Assembly: GCA_039029915.1 (NCBI GenBank)
Contig: JBCCFD010000370.1
Span: 1 to 8,279, forward strand
DNA from: QQUD01 sp039029915
GTDB lineage: Bacteria; Chloroflexota; Anaerolineae; Promineifilales; Promineifilaceae
Reading direction: 5' to 3'
Length of the DNA: 8,279 nucleotides
Position 1 is the first letter of the stretch; the number at the start of each line of letters is the position of its first letter. The position numbers were made by a program, and so were the translations under genes. Positions 1 through 5,833 of the stretch are shown here, one piece after another. The notes beneath the pieces are model-generated. The model worked only from the letters and a program-made list of their open reading frames with translations, made no database searches and had not been told where the DNA came from.

Positions 1-336
1 CAAAGGTGTGTTTGTTGGGGGAACTGGGGTATTGGTTTGGGTGGCGGTGGGTTCGGGTGTATTTGTGGGTGTATTTGTAGCCGTAGCCGTTTGGGTGGCT
101 GTTTCTGTGGGAACGGCCGTTTCTGTGGGTTCGGGGGTGTTGGTGGCAGTGGGTTCTGGCGTGTGAGTTGGCGTATTGCTCGGCTCCGGTGTGGGTGTTT
201 CAGGTTCTGGCGTTGGTTCAGCCTCTTGAGCGATGGCCACAACGGCCGTTTCTTCGAGTCGGTCTGCTTCTGGTGAGCAAGCAGATAGCACAAATATAGT
301 AATAGAAAGTATTAATAGATAACGATGAGTTTTCAT
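1..336 (-). CDS. Lipoprotein with Thr/Pro-rich stalk (5' part only)
   Basis: Open from an ATG at 336 to the left edge (112 codons, no stop), so the C-terminal part lies outside the window. The start MKTHRYLLILSITIFVLSAC is a lipoprotein signal peptide: two basic residues, a hydrophobic core and the lipobox LSAC with the acylated Cys at residue 20. After about 20 acidic residues the chain becomes a low-complexity stalk of TPEP, TNTP and TETA units, which would hold an unseen outer domain away from the membrane. A purine-rich ribosome site (AAGGGG) lies about 7 nt upstream. Such stalks are frequent in Chloroflexota surface proteins (family knowledge), and a similar one is seen in the protein at 3459-3833. 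The stalk contains two ACGGCCGT palindromes, both read as Thr-Ala-Val. The function of the missing domain is unknown. The coding call is secure because the strand shows the signal peptide, the lipobox and a uniform frame. Confidence 0.85.
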   Translation of the reverse strand, partial: MKTHRYLLILSITIFVLSACSPEADRLEETAVVAIAQEAEPTPEPETPTPEPSNTPTHTPEPTATNTPEPTETAVPTETATQTATATNTPTNTPEPTATQTNTPVPPTNTPL

Positions 337-378
337 CTTTTTTCCCCTTTTACTGGACTATCATGTGAATGGAAAAAG

Positions 379-405
379 GTTTGATGTCGATATGACAAAT
401 CAAAC
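379..405. promoter_or_regulatory. Interrupted palindrome, possible operator in divergent promoter region
   Basis: GTTTGATGTC and GACAAATCAAAC form ten complementary base pairs around GATAT, with a 2-nt bulge on one side. The site sits 43 bp upstream of the lipoprotein start, in the 269-bp spacer between divergently transcribed genes. It could be a regulator site or a 5'-UTR hairpin. No convincing -35/-10 pair was found next to it. Confidence 0.3.
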
Positions 406-512
406 GCCGTTCAACAATTTTTAGTTAATCACAAATTACTTTCCGTTTAGCTGACAGCGATATTTTTAGGAGACTGGCAAATAGGAAAAAAATTGCCTCA
501 GGTTTTATCACT

Positions 513-528
513 ACTTTGTTTCCAAAGT
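513..528. repeat. Small perfect inverted repeat upstream of the hydrolase gene
   Basis: ACTTTG-TTTC-CAAAGT is a six-base-pair perfect stem with a four-base loop, about 78 bp before the hydrolase start. A second pair, ATACTCC (534-540) and GGAGTAT (576-582), lies just downstream. These may be regulator half-sites or leader structure. They are too short to be firm. Confidence 0.25.
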
Positions 529-605
529 TTCTGATACTCCTTGCTCGAAAAAATCGGTTTGGTAATTTATGAAACGGAGTATTACAGTCGAAGGAGAAAT
601 TAAAC

Positions 606-1490
606 ATGAATCGAATTGAGCTAATGGAAACGGTGCGAGAGTATCAGGTGGGGACCATTTCGCGCAGACAGTTTTTGACCAAAAGCACGGCCGTTTTAGG
701 GAGCCTCGCCGCTGCCAATACGCTGCTTGCGGCTTGTAACGCATTTCCAAATGAAGATCCGCCGCCCGTGGTTGATGCAGCAGGTGATACGGCCGTAACC
801 ACTACTCAAGCGGATCTAACCAGCCAAATTGTCACCTATCCTGGCGCTGAGCAGGAGCTGATGGGCTATCTTACCTATCAGACGGGTGATACGCCTCGCC
901 CTGTGATTATTGTTATCCAAGAGTGGTGGGGCTTAAACGATCATATTAAAGACATAGCGGATCGCTTCGCCAAAGAAGGGTACGTAGCATTAGCCCCCGA
1001 TTTGTACCACGGCGTTGTAACAACAGAGCCGGACGAAGCACGGAAGCAGGTGATGGAGCTAGGCATGCGGGATGCTGTGGGAGAGCTACAGTCAGCGATT
1101 GATTATTTGAAGGGACAGGATTTTGTAAACGGCCGTTTTGGGGCCACAGGCTACTGCATGGGGGGCGGACTCGTTTTTGAACTCGCTGCCACCAGCCCAG
1201 ATTTATTGGCCGCAATCCCTTACTACGGCACCCCCGTTTCAGAAGATGAAGCTCAAAATATCTCAGCTCCCGTTTTGAGCTTTTTAGGAACGAATGATGG
1301 CATACCGGCTCAAATATACGAAGCCGTTCATGCAGTGCTGGATGAAAATGGAGTAGAGAATAAGTTCCAGCTTTATGATGGCGCAAGGCACGCCTTTTTT
1401 AACGACACGCGCCCAAGCTATGATGAAACCTCCGCCACTGATTCTTGGGACCAATCCTTGGCCTGGTTTGAGAGCCATTTAGCAAGCTGA
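606..1490 (+). CDS. Tat-exported dienelactone hydrolase family lipoprotein
   Basis: A 294-residue alpha/beta hydrolase of the dienelactone hydrolase (DLH) family. The N-terminus carries the twin-arginine motif SRRQFL (19-24), a hydrophobic stretch and a lipobox LAAC with Cys44, so it should be exported folded and lipid-anchored outside the membrane. A short acidic/Pro linker follows. The catalytic domain (about 75-294) shows the DLH landmarks: Glu106 in QEWWG, nucleophile Cys184 in GYCMGG, Asp231 in GTNDG and His262 in ARHAF, matching the family's Cys-Asp-His triad with its helper Glu. A canonical DLH is about 236 residues and cytoplasmic; the extra length here is the export leader. AAGGAG at 591-596 supports the ATG at 606. 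Family members cleave dienelactones or other small esters. The substrate here cannot be read, and no aromatic-degradation genes are nearby. It contains three ACGGCCGT sites. Confidence 0.93.
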   Translation: MNRIELMETVREYQVGTISRRQFLTKSTAVLGSLAAANTLLAACNAFPNEDPPPVVDAAGDTAVTTTQADLTSQIVTYPGAEQELMGYLTYQTGDTPRPVIIVIQEWWGLNDHIKDIADRFAKEGYVALAPDLYHGVVTTEPDEARKQVMELGMRDAVGELQSAIDYLKGQDFVNGRFGATGYCMGGGLVFELAATSPDLLAAIPYYGTPVSEDEAQNISAPVLSFLGTNDGIPAQIYEAVHAVLDENGVENKFQLYDGARHAFFNDTRPSYDETSATDSWDQSLAWFESHLAS

Positions 1491-1521
1491 ATTGAATAGG
1501 GCTTACGCAAATAGCGGTCAC

Positions 1522-1563
1522 TGAGCCTGTCGAAGTGAATTTCTTAACCCTTCGACAGGCTCA
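1522..1563. repeat. REP-like palindrome (TGAGCCTGTCGAAG stem)
   Basis: Perfect 14-bp arms TGAGCCTGTCGAAG (1522-1535) and CTTCGACAGGCTCA (1550-1563) enclose a 14-nt loop. The word GCCTGTCGAAG and its complement are familiar as a dispersed intergenic palindrome in many bacterial genomes (general knowledge). It lies 31 bp past the hydrolase stop. It could stabilise or end the transcript, but no T-run follows it directly. Confidence 0.75.
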
Positions 1564-1585
1564 AGGTGCGTCAGTCCAGTTGAAT

Positions 1586-1747
1586 AAAAAAACAGCATAA
1601 ATCTTTACGAAAGAGCTGAATCTTGAGTCATTTGGTAAAGACTTATGCTGTTGCTAGCCACATATCACTTTTGAGTAGCCCAGTGATTTATCACTGGACG
1701 GAGCAAACCAAAGTGATAGGTAGCTAGATGCTGTTTAGGTATTTTTT
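1586..1747. terminator. Convergent hairpin array, probable bidirectional terminator
   Basis: Between two converging genes, several stems are stacked. Arm A (1591-1608) pairs with A' (1635-1652), 17 of 18 positions. Arm B (1654-1671) pairs with B' (1710-1727), 16 of 18. Inside B is the perfect hairpin CCAGTGAT-TT-ATCACTGG (1680-1697). A third copy of the outer arm end, ATGCTGTTT (1728-1736), can also pair with AAACAGCAT (1590-1598). On the minus strand the A hairpin runs directly into a T-run (complement of the A-run 1586-1592), which suits termination of the YceI-family gene. On the plus strand a T6 run (1742-1747) follows the B/A'' structure and would end the hydrolase transcript. The complexity also fits a small repeat element. 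Confidence 0.6.
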
Positions 1748-1764
1748 AATCTTCGTGATAGAGC

Positions 1765-2304
1765 TTAGGCGGGTACGGTTTCTGCTTGCTGTACTAATTC
1801 CAATTCAATTTCAATTTTGATTTTTTCACCAACCAAAACGCCGCCAGTTTCGAGAGCTTGATTCCACGTTAAACCCCAATCAACACGATTGATGCTCGTT
1901 GTGGCTGAAAATCCTGCGCTTGTGGTACCCCACGGGCTTTTGGCAGTCCCAGCGTATTCAACATCTAATACGACAGGCTTGGTGACATCTTTGATGGTTA
2001 AGTTACCGTACAGCTTGCCAGTTTGTTCGTCGATTTGTTCAATTTTTGTGCTTTGGAAGACGAGTTTTGGGAAACGTTCTGCGTGTAAGAAATCGGGCGA
2101 GGCCAGATGCCCGTCGCGATCGGCGTTTTTAGTGGCGAGGCTGTTTACATCGACGGTGATGTGAACAGCCGTTGCTGTTAAATTTTCTGGATCAAATGAT
2201 ACCTCACCACCGAATGATTCAAAACTACCGCGTACCTTGGAAATCATCATATGACGAACTGAAAAATAGATGTGTGAATGGGCTGAATCAATATGCCAAG
2301 CCAT
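1765..2304 (-). CDS. YceI-family protein
   Basis: A 179-residue protein of the YceI family, which folds as a lipocalin-like beta barrel and binds long isoprenoid or amphiphilic lipids in characterised members. Family signatures are clear: the opening W-x-I-D-x-x-H-S (residues 3-10), the strand FSVRHMMISKVRG (14-26), the R-D-x-H-L-x-S-x-D-F segment in the middle, FKS-like FQSTKIE, the G-N-L-T-I-K-D-V-T-K-P-V segment, and the GFSATTSINRVDWGL strand near the C-terminus. Unlike E. coli YceI it has no signal peptide, so it is predicted cytoplasmic, as in many bacterial relatives. AAGGAGAG (2312-2319) sits 7 nt before the ATG. Its promoter carries two matching palindromic sites, implying tight repression. 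Its cellular role is unknown; family members are linked to stress and lipid handling. Confidence 0.93.
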   Translation of the reverse strand: MAWHIDSAHSHIYFSVRHMMISKVRGSFESFGGEVSFDPENLTATAVHITVDVNSLATKNADRDGHLASPDFLHAERFPKLVFQSTKIEQIDEQTGKLYGNLTIKDVTKPVVLDVEYAGTAKSPWGTTSAGFSATTSINRVDWGLTWNQALETGGVLVGEKIKIEIELELVQQAETVPA

Positions 2305-2377
2305 GATAAAACTCTCCTTAATTAGCAGGATAAAGGTTGAGGGGCGCCTGCCGATTTTAATTTACTTTATTTTAAGT

Positions 2378-2391
2378 GGACTTAAGTCCGT
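2378..2391. promoter_or_regulatory. Operator copy 2 for the YceI-family gene
   Basis: GGACTTAAGTCC (2378-2389) is a perfect 12-bp palindrome followed by GT. It matches 12 of 14 positions of the copy at 2409-2422. The offset between them is 31 bp, three helical turns. It lies just downstream of the expected transcription start, where a bound repressor would block elongation or support cooperative binding. Confidence 0.65.
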
Positions 2392-2400
2392 ATAGGCGAG

Positions 2401-2429
2401 AATATAACGGACCCAAGTCCGTTTGTCAA
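2401..2429 (-). promoter_or_regulatory. Sigma70-type promoter with operator copy 1 in its spacer
   Basis: Read on the minus strand, TTGACA (2429-2424), a 17-nt spacer and TATATT (2406-2401) form a near-consensus promoter. Transcription should start near 2394. The spacer is almost entirely the palindrome AACGGAC-TTGG-GTCCGTT (2423-2406), so a protein bound there would exclude RNA polymerase. This drives the YceI-family gene with a leader of about 90 nt. The regulator is not encoded in the window. Confidence 0.75.
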
Positions 2430-2593
2430 GTGCTGTTTTAGATTGACGGGTTTTGGAAGTGAAAAAATGGGTAGAAACGGCCGTTAGATAGCAATTGGCA
2501 GTGTGCTAGTGCTTAAATCAACTATAGATTTTTGTATTTGTAAATGTAGGGGCTAACGACTGGATTTTCAGCCAGCATTTTTAGGAACACACA

Positions 2594-3169
2594 ATGAAGA
2601 AACGATTGATTGTTGGAATCTCAGGAGCTAGCGGGGTCATTTATGGCATCCGGCTTCTGGAAATATTGAAGCAACAGCCTGATATAGAAACCCATTTGCT
2701 CATGTCAAATGCGGGTAAACGAACAATTCTGATTGAAACGGATTACATGATTAAAGATGTCGAGGCATTAGCAGATCATCTTTACAGCATTAATGATATT
2801 GCCGCCGCAATTTCGTCCGGCTCATTTAAGACAGCGGGCATGATTATTGCCCCGTGCGCAATAAAGACTTTATCTGGCGTAGTGAATTCGTATAGCGATA
2901 ATTTGCTGTTGAGAGCCGCCGATGTCATTCTGAAAGATCGACGTAAATTATTATTACTAGTCAGGGAAACGCCGCTCCACCTGGGGCATCTGCGGCTTAT
3001 GACCCAAGCGGCTGAAATTGGCGCAATTATCATGCCACCAATGCCAGCTTACTACCACAAGCCAAAAACAATTGATGATATTGTCAATCAAACTGTGAAT
3101 CGAATGCTTGATGTTATGGATGTTGATCTAGATGAGGATCTGTTTCAAAGGTGGGGCGGCGATAAATAG
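2594..3169 (+). CDS. ubiX: UbiX/Pad1-type flavin prenyltransferase
   Basis: A 191-residue flavoprotein of the UbiX/Pad1 family, the usual length. These enzymes join dimethylallyl phosphate to FMN, making prenylated FMN for UbiD-type decarboxylases used in quinone or aromatic-acid metabolism. Signatures in order: VGISGASG (7-14, phosphate-binding start of the Rossmann-like fold), SGSFKTAGMIIAPC (75-88), the IKTLSG turn (90-95), the basic stretch KDRRKLLLLVRETPLH (114-129), PPMPAYYHKP (148-157) and the closing R-M-L-D at 170. AGGA (2583-2586) lies 7 nt upstream of the ATG. It is monocistronic here. No ubiD or menaquinone gene is adjacent, so the partner decarboxylase must lie elsewhere. The nearby B subunits of hydroxyarylic acid decarboxylases (BsdB/EcdB) belong to the same family, so the exact pathway is open. 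Confidence 0.94.
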   Translation: MKKRLIVGISGASGVIYGIRLLEILKQQPDIETHLLMSNAGKRTILIETDYMIKDVEALADHLYSINDIAAAISSGSFKTAGMIIAPCAIKTLSGVVNSYSDNLLLRAADVILKDRRKLLLLVRETPLHLGHLRLMTQAAEIGAIIMPPMPAYYHKPKTIDDIVNQTVNRMLDVMDVDLDEDLFQRWGGDK

Positions 3170-3196
3170 GAAGCTATTAGCGGTAATTAAAATAAG

Positions 3197-3381
3197 GAAA
3201 AGTGATAAGTTATGTGAAAATCAAGAAGTATCTTGAAAAAGAATCGACTCAAATTTGATTTTCACCGAGTAAATTTCACTTTTCTACCCAGTTTTATTTC
3301 AAGATATTTTGTGAAATTTACATAAGTGAAACGAAGGTCCGGCTCGTAACAAAACGATGGCTATAAACTCCGTTTCACTTA
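3197..3381. repeat. Cluster of interlocking inverted repeats between convergent genes
   Basis: Five inverted pairs crowd this spacer: GAAAAGTGA 3197-3205 with 3276-3284; GTGAAAATCAA 3214-3224 with 3255-3265; TATCTTGAAA 3229-3238 with 3297-3306; GTAAATTTCAC 3269-3279 with 3311-3321; TAAGTGAAACG 3323-3333 with 3371-3381. All are perfect over 9-11 bp. Several cross each other, so they cannot all form at once. The hexamer GTGAAA or its complement occurs six times. Possible roles are terminator, structured RNA, decayed small mobile element or protein-binding array. Confidence 0.6.
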
Positions 3382-3458
3382 ACAAGGTTCTTCATTTTTG
3401 AAACTTGGGCACACCTTGTAGATGAAAAGCTTCGTACCTTTTACGTTTCTTGTAGATC

Positions 3459-3833
3459 TCACTGCGCTTTCAGAAGCTTAATCCAGCCTAAGAACAAGAA
3501 AAATCCCCCAAATAATAATGAAACAACGCCAAATCGAATGTAGTTGTTTGAAGGTCCAACGCCTAATTCTGGAATAACGTCTGGGGTTGGGATAGGCGTG
3601 TCAACGGGTGGATTACTTGAGTTGGGTGTGGATACAACAGCCCGGGGTGTGTTTGTTGGGGGGATGGGCGTGTCCGTTGGTGCGGGTGTGTCTGTTGGTG
3701 CGGGTGTGTCTGTTGGTGCTGAGGTTGGTGTTTCTGTAAATCCTGCAAAAACAATGGGGGCAGGTTTTGCCAGTAAGAGGCCAATAAAAATAAAAATAAA
3801 TCCTAAAAATAGATATGAATGTTGTCTAATCAT
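3459..3833 (-). CDS. Small envelope protein with Thr/Pro stalk and C-terminal TM anchor
   Basis: A 124-residue protein with no recognisable enzyme domain. Residues 1-30 form a signal peptide ending in VFA, a good signal-peptidase site. Residues 33-85 form a Thr/Pro/Ala stalk built on a TDTPAP hexapeptide (an 18-bp DNA repeat). Residues 101-120 form a hydrophobic helix followed by K-A-Q, which should anchor the C-terminus in the membrane with the stalk outside. The pattern resembles a sortase-type anchor but lacks an LPxTG motif. GAGGAG lies about 6 nt before the ATG at 3833. It sits downstream of the ABC-F gene on the same strand, separated by 193 bp with a long inverted repeat, so it probably has its own promoter. 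Function is unknown. The opposite-strand reading frame here is a shadow of the repeat. Confidence 0.8.
   Translation of the reverse strand: MIRQHSYLFLGFIFIFIGLLLAKPAPIVFAGFTETPTSAPTDTPAPTDTPAPTDTPIPPTNTPRAVVSTPNSSNPPVDTPIPTPDVIPELGVGPSNNYIRFGVVSLLFGGFFLFLGWIKLLKAQ
3673..3720. repeat. 18-bp tandem repeat inside the stalk gene
   Basis: Two full units (3673-3690 and 3691-3708, one difference) and a 12-bp partial unit encode the TDTPAP hexapeptide on the minus strand. Such a tract can change copy number by slippage in 18-bp steps without shifting the frame, altering stalk length. Confidence 0.8.
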
Positions 3834-3921
3834 TGCAAACTCCTCGAGCCAATGTTAGCTAAATATAGTCCGAGGAAATATAGTGCATTGGTCATCAACC
3901 TTTCGGGCTATTTGCCCAAGC

Positions 3922-3973
3922 GCAAACAAAAATGATTCGATGGGTGAAATTATATTGACCCATTTTTGTTTGC
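3922..3973. repeat. 13-bp perfect inverted repeat downstream of the ABC-F gene
   Basis: GCAAACAAAAATG (3922-3934) and CATTTTTGTTTGC (3961-3973) are perfect complements around a 26-nt loop. The loop and right arm also allow the alternative pair ATGGGT/ACCCAT (3940-3945, 3958-3963). It begins 53 bp after the ABC-F stop and may act as that gene's transcript end, although no strong T-run follows on the minus strand. Confidence 0.5.
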
Positions 3974-4026
3974 TTTGACGTACAGCTCAAATTGATTCTT
4001 ATCCTTCAAAGTTTATTTGGCTGTGC

Positions 4027-5649
4027 TTAGAGGAGCATCGTTTCTAAACGGCCGTTTCCAGCGACCCAAAGTGCGGTAGCAAATCGCTCGATAAAATACC
4101 GATCATGCACTACAGCCAAAATGGTGCCCTCAAATTGTGAAAGCGCCTGCTCAAACTGGGTTCGGGAGGGAATATCAAGATGGTTGATTGGCTCATCAAG
4201 CAGGAGGCAATTACAGCCTGTGGCCATAAGAAGGGCCAATGACAATCTTGCCCTTTCTCCATAGCTACACTGTGGCATTGGTTTAAGAGGCGCATCTCCG
4301 GTGAATAAAAAGTAGTGCAAATAGGAACGAGCCTCCGTTTGATCGAACGGAATCACCGTTTGGATCGCTTCGAGCGGCGTGGCGTATTGAGTAACTGATT
4401 CTTGCTCTTGCGACATATAGCCCAGTTTTACACTAGCTCCGATCTGGATGTGGCCTGAGAGGGGTGTTAATTCACCAGCAATCGTTTTGATTAATGTTGT
4501 TTTGCCCGCACCATTGGGGCCGGTCAGAATGATGCGTTGATTGGCTTGAATCTGCTGAGAGATTTGCGTGATTAACGGCCGTTCTGGTGAATACCCCACG
4601 CTAAGACCGTCCAGTTTGATGACATCCTTGCCTAGATGGGCCGTTTGGTCAAGGTCAAGCTTCATTTGCCAGCTTCGACTCGGTTTTTCAACCCGCTCAT
4701 CCGAATTTAAATATCGGTCGAGTTTCTTTTCGCGAGAAAGTGCCTTGCGCATCACCTTTTTCGCCAATCGACGCACGCTTGGCTGATTCGGTTTTGTGGA
4801 TCGTTCAACAGAGTTGGCCTGCTCCCGCGTGCGAGCGATATCTTGTTTCATACGCCTAATTTCATACACTTGATCTTTATAGGCGGACCACTGTTTTTCA
4901 CGCGCCTTCACATATTGATCCAGATAGGCCGTATAGTTGCCCTTATACGCGGTCAACGTTTGCGTTTTTGGATCTAAATCTAAAATATGCGTGGCAATAC
5001 GGTCGAGAAATGTGCGGTCATGAGACACTGCCAAAATGCCACCGTCAAAATCTGAAAGCCACCCCTCTAGCCATTCAAGCATATCGATGTCAAGATGGTT
5101 GGTTGGCTCATCGAGAATGAGCAGTTGGGGATTGTCTAGCAAAATTAGAACAATGGATAGCCGTGTTTTTTGACCCCCCGATAAGGTGGCAATGATTTGG
5201 TCATCTGGAATTACATCTAGGCTGAAGGTGTTGAGTAATTGAGGTAAACGGCCGTTGTCACCGACACTCAACTTCGACAAGACAGCATCATACTCGGCCT
5301 GCAGCTCTGAATTTTCGGGTGTGTTGGCCAAAGCGGTGGCTAATCGAGTTAGCGTCTCTTCAAGGAAATCAGGATTAGGGGCCGCCTGTTGAATCAGTTC
5401 ACCAAACGTTTGATTGGGGTCAGGCTCAAATCCCTGCGCGAGATAACCTATCCTGAGCGACGATGGGGCGTACGAGACATGACCACTATCAGCCTGCTCG
5501 ATGTTGGTAATAATCCGCAATAGCGTACTTTTACCGGCACCATTTGGCCCAATGAGGCCAACGCGTTCGCCAGCATTTACAGAAAAAGTAATGTATTTAA
5601 GAATGGGATCAAGCCCAAAGGCTTTGGAAAGATTATGTACGGTTAACAT
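4027..5649 (-). CDS. ABC-F family ATPase (ribosome-associated), possibly antibiotic-resistance type
   Basis: A 540-residue soluble protein with two ABC nucleotide-binding domains and no membrane segments, the ABC-F layout. Domain 1: Walker A GPNGAGKST (34-42), signature LSGGQ (156-160), Walker B/D-loop ILDEPTNHLD (178-187) with catalytic Glu181, and switch His210. Domain 2: Walker A GPNGAGKTT (377-385), a variant signature SYGE (462-465), LLLDEPINHLD (482-492) with Glu486 and His515. The linker (about 237-325) is rich in Lys/Arg/Glu, as in the helical hairpin that enters the ribosomal E site. ABC-F proteins free stalled ribosomes; a subset dislodges ribosome-targeting antibiotics. There is no long C-terminal coiled coil as in Uup. 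The start is fixed by the typical MLTVHNLSKAFG opening. No good Shine-Dalgarno precedes it, and its leader suggests attenuation control, which favours the resistance subset. That subset assignment is inference. Confidence 0.93.
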   Translation of the reverse strand: MLTVHNLSKAFGLDPILKYITFSVNAGERVGLIGPNGAGKSTLLRIITNIEQADSGHVSYAPSSLRIGYLAQGFEPDPNQTFGELIQQAAPNPDFLEETLTRLATALANTPENSELQAEYDAVLSKLSVGDNGRLPQLLNTFSLDVIPDDQIIATLSGGQKTRLSIVLILLDNPQLLILDEPTNHLDIDMLEWLEGWLSDFDGGILAVSHDRTFLDRIATHILDLDPKTQTLTAYKGNYTAYLDQYVKAREKQWSAYKDQVYEIRRMKQDIARTREQANSVERSTKPNQPSVRRLAKKVMRKALSREKKLDRYLNSDERVEKPSRSWQMKLDLDQTAHLGKDVIKLDGLSVGYSPERPLITQISQQIQANQRIILTGPNGAGKTTLIKTIAGELTPLSGHIQIGASVKLGYMSQEQESVTQYATPLEAIQTVIPFDQTEARSYLHYFLFTGDAPLKPMPQCSYGERARLSLALLMATGCNCLLLDEPINHLDIPSRTQFEQALSQFEGTILAVVHDRYFIERFATALWVAGNGRLETMLL

Positions 5650-5672
5650 GCGTTCAACTTTTGCTCGCCCAT
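5643..5672 (-). CDS. Possible second uORF overlapping the ABC-F start (9 codons)
   Basis: An ATG at 5672 opens MGEQKLNAC and stops at a TAA (5645-5643) that overlaps the first codons of the ABC-F gene in another frame. Since the ABC-F ATG has no clear ribosome site, a ribosome ending here could re-initiate on it. No Shine-Dalgarno is visible for this small frame either, so it may be chance. Confidence 0.25.
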   Translation of the reverse strand: MGEQKLNAC

Positions 5673-5759
5673 TGGCATAGGGAGCTATTTTGTAATTACT
5701 GCATTGGTAATTACATCGAAATGTCTAAAAAAGGGGGCGTATTTCGTGTTATTGAACGC
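5650..5759 (-). promoter_or_regulatory. Candidate translational attenuator: leader codons complementary to the ABC-F start region
   Basis: On the minus strand GCGTTCAA (5759-5752), inside the last codons of the leader peptide, is perfectly complementary to TTGAACGC (5657-5650), the eight bases directly before the ABC-F ATG. Pairing would close the initiation region. A ribosome stalled on the leader would hold the first arm and open it. Between the arms, two GTAATTAC octamers (5714-5707 and 5699-5692) can form an 8-bp stem. This matches the logic of leader-controlled resistance genes but is inferred from sequence only. Confidence 0.5.
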
Positions 5760-5769
5760 TATCTGTCAT
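5749..5769 (-). CDS. Leader peptide MTDSVQ upstream of the ABC-F gene
   Basis: A six-codon frame, ATG at 5769 to TAA at 5751-5749, lies about 20 nt after the predicted transcript start and 99 nt before the ABC-F stop-to-start boundary. GAGAGG (5780-5775) is placed 5 nt upstream as a ribosome site, better than any site before the ABC-F gene itself. Short leaders like this control many erm and ABC-F resistance genes by drug-induced stalling (established for other genes). The peptide sequence itself matches no leader I recognise. Confidence 0.45.
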   Translation of the reverse strand: MTDSVQ

Positions 5770-5797
5770 TGTAACCTCTCAAAAGATGATGAGTCTG

Positions 5798-5825
5798 ATT
5801 ATCATGATGAACAAAAATTTGTCAA
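5798..5825 (-). promoter_or_regulatory. Sigma70-type promoter of the ABC-F gene
   Basis: On the minus strand TTGACA (5825-5820), a 16-nt spacer and GATAAT (5803-5798) give a strong promoter. Transcription would start near 5790, leaving a leader of about 140 nt that contains the uORF and the complementary arms. The MITE-like element ends only 8 bp upstream of the -35 box. Confidence 0.65.
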
Positions 5826-5833
5826 GCCGATTT

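Noticed and set aside
37..276. Gly/Cys-rich plus-strand frame of 79 codons
   Set aside because: It is the opposite strand of the Thr/Pro stalk of the lipoprotein. The composition is an artefact of the repeat, with no ribosome site.
946..1386. Minus-strand frame of 146 codons inside the hydrolase gene
   Set aside because: The plus-strand product is a full DLH with a catalytic triad. The antisense frame has no recognisable features.
3197..3381. CRISPR array
   Set aside because: The repeats are inverted and short, without uniform direct repeats or regular spacers, and there are no cas genes.
3544..3858. Val/Gly-rich plus-strand frame of 104 codons
   Set aside because: Antisense of the TDTPAP stalk gene. 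The minus-strand reading has a signal peptide, a TM anchor and a ribosome site.
5721..5745. C5-T6 run in the ABC-F leader as a rho-independent attenuator
   Set aside because: No G-rich partner arm precedes the T-run. Only a weak 6-bp stem spans it, so translational control fits better than transcription termination.
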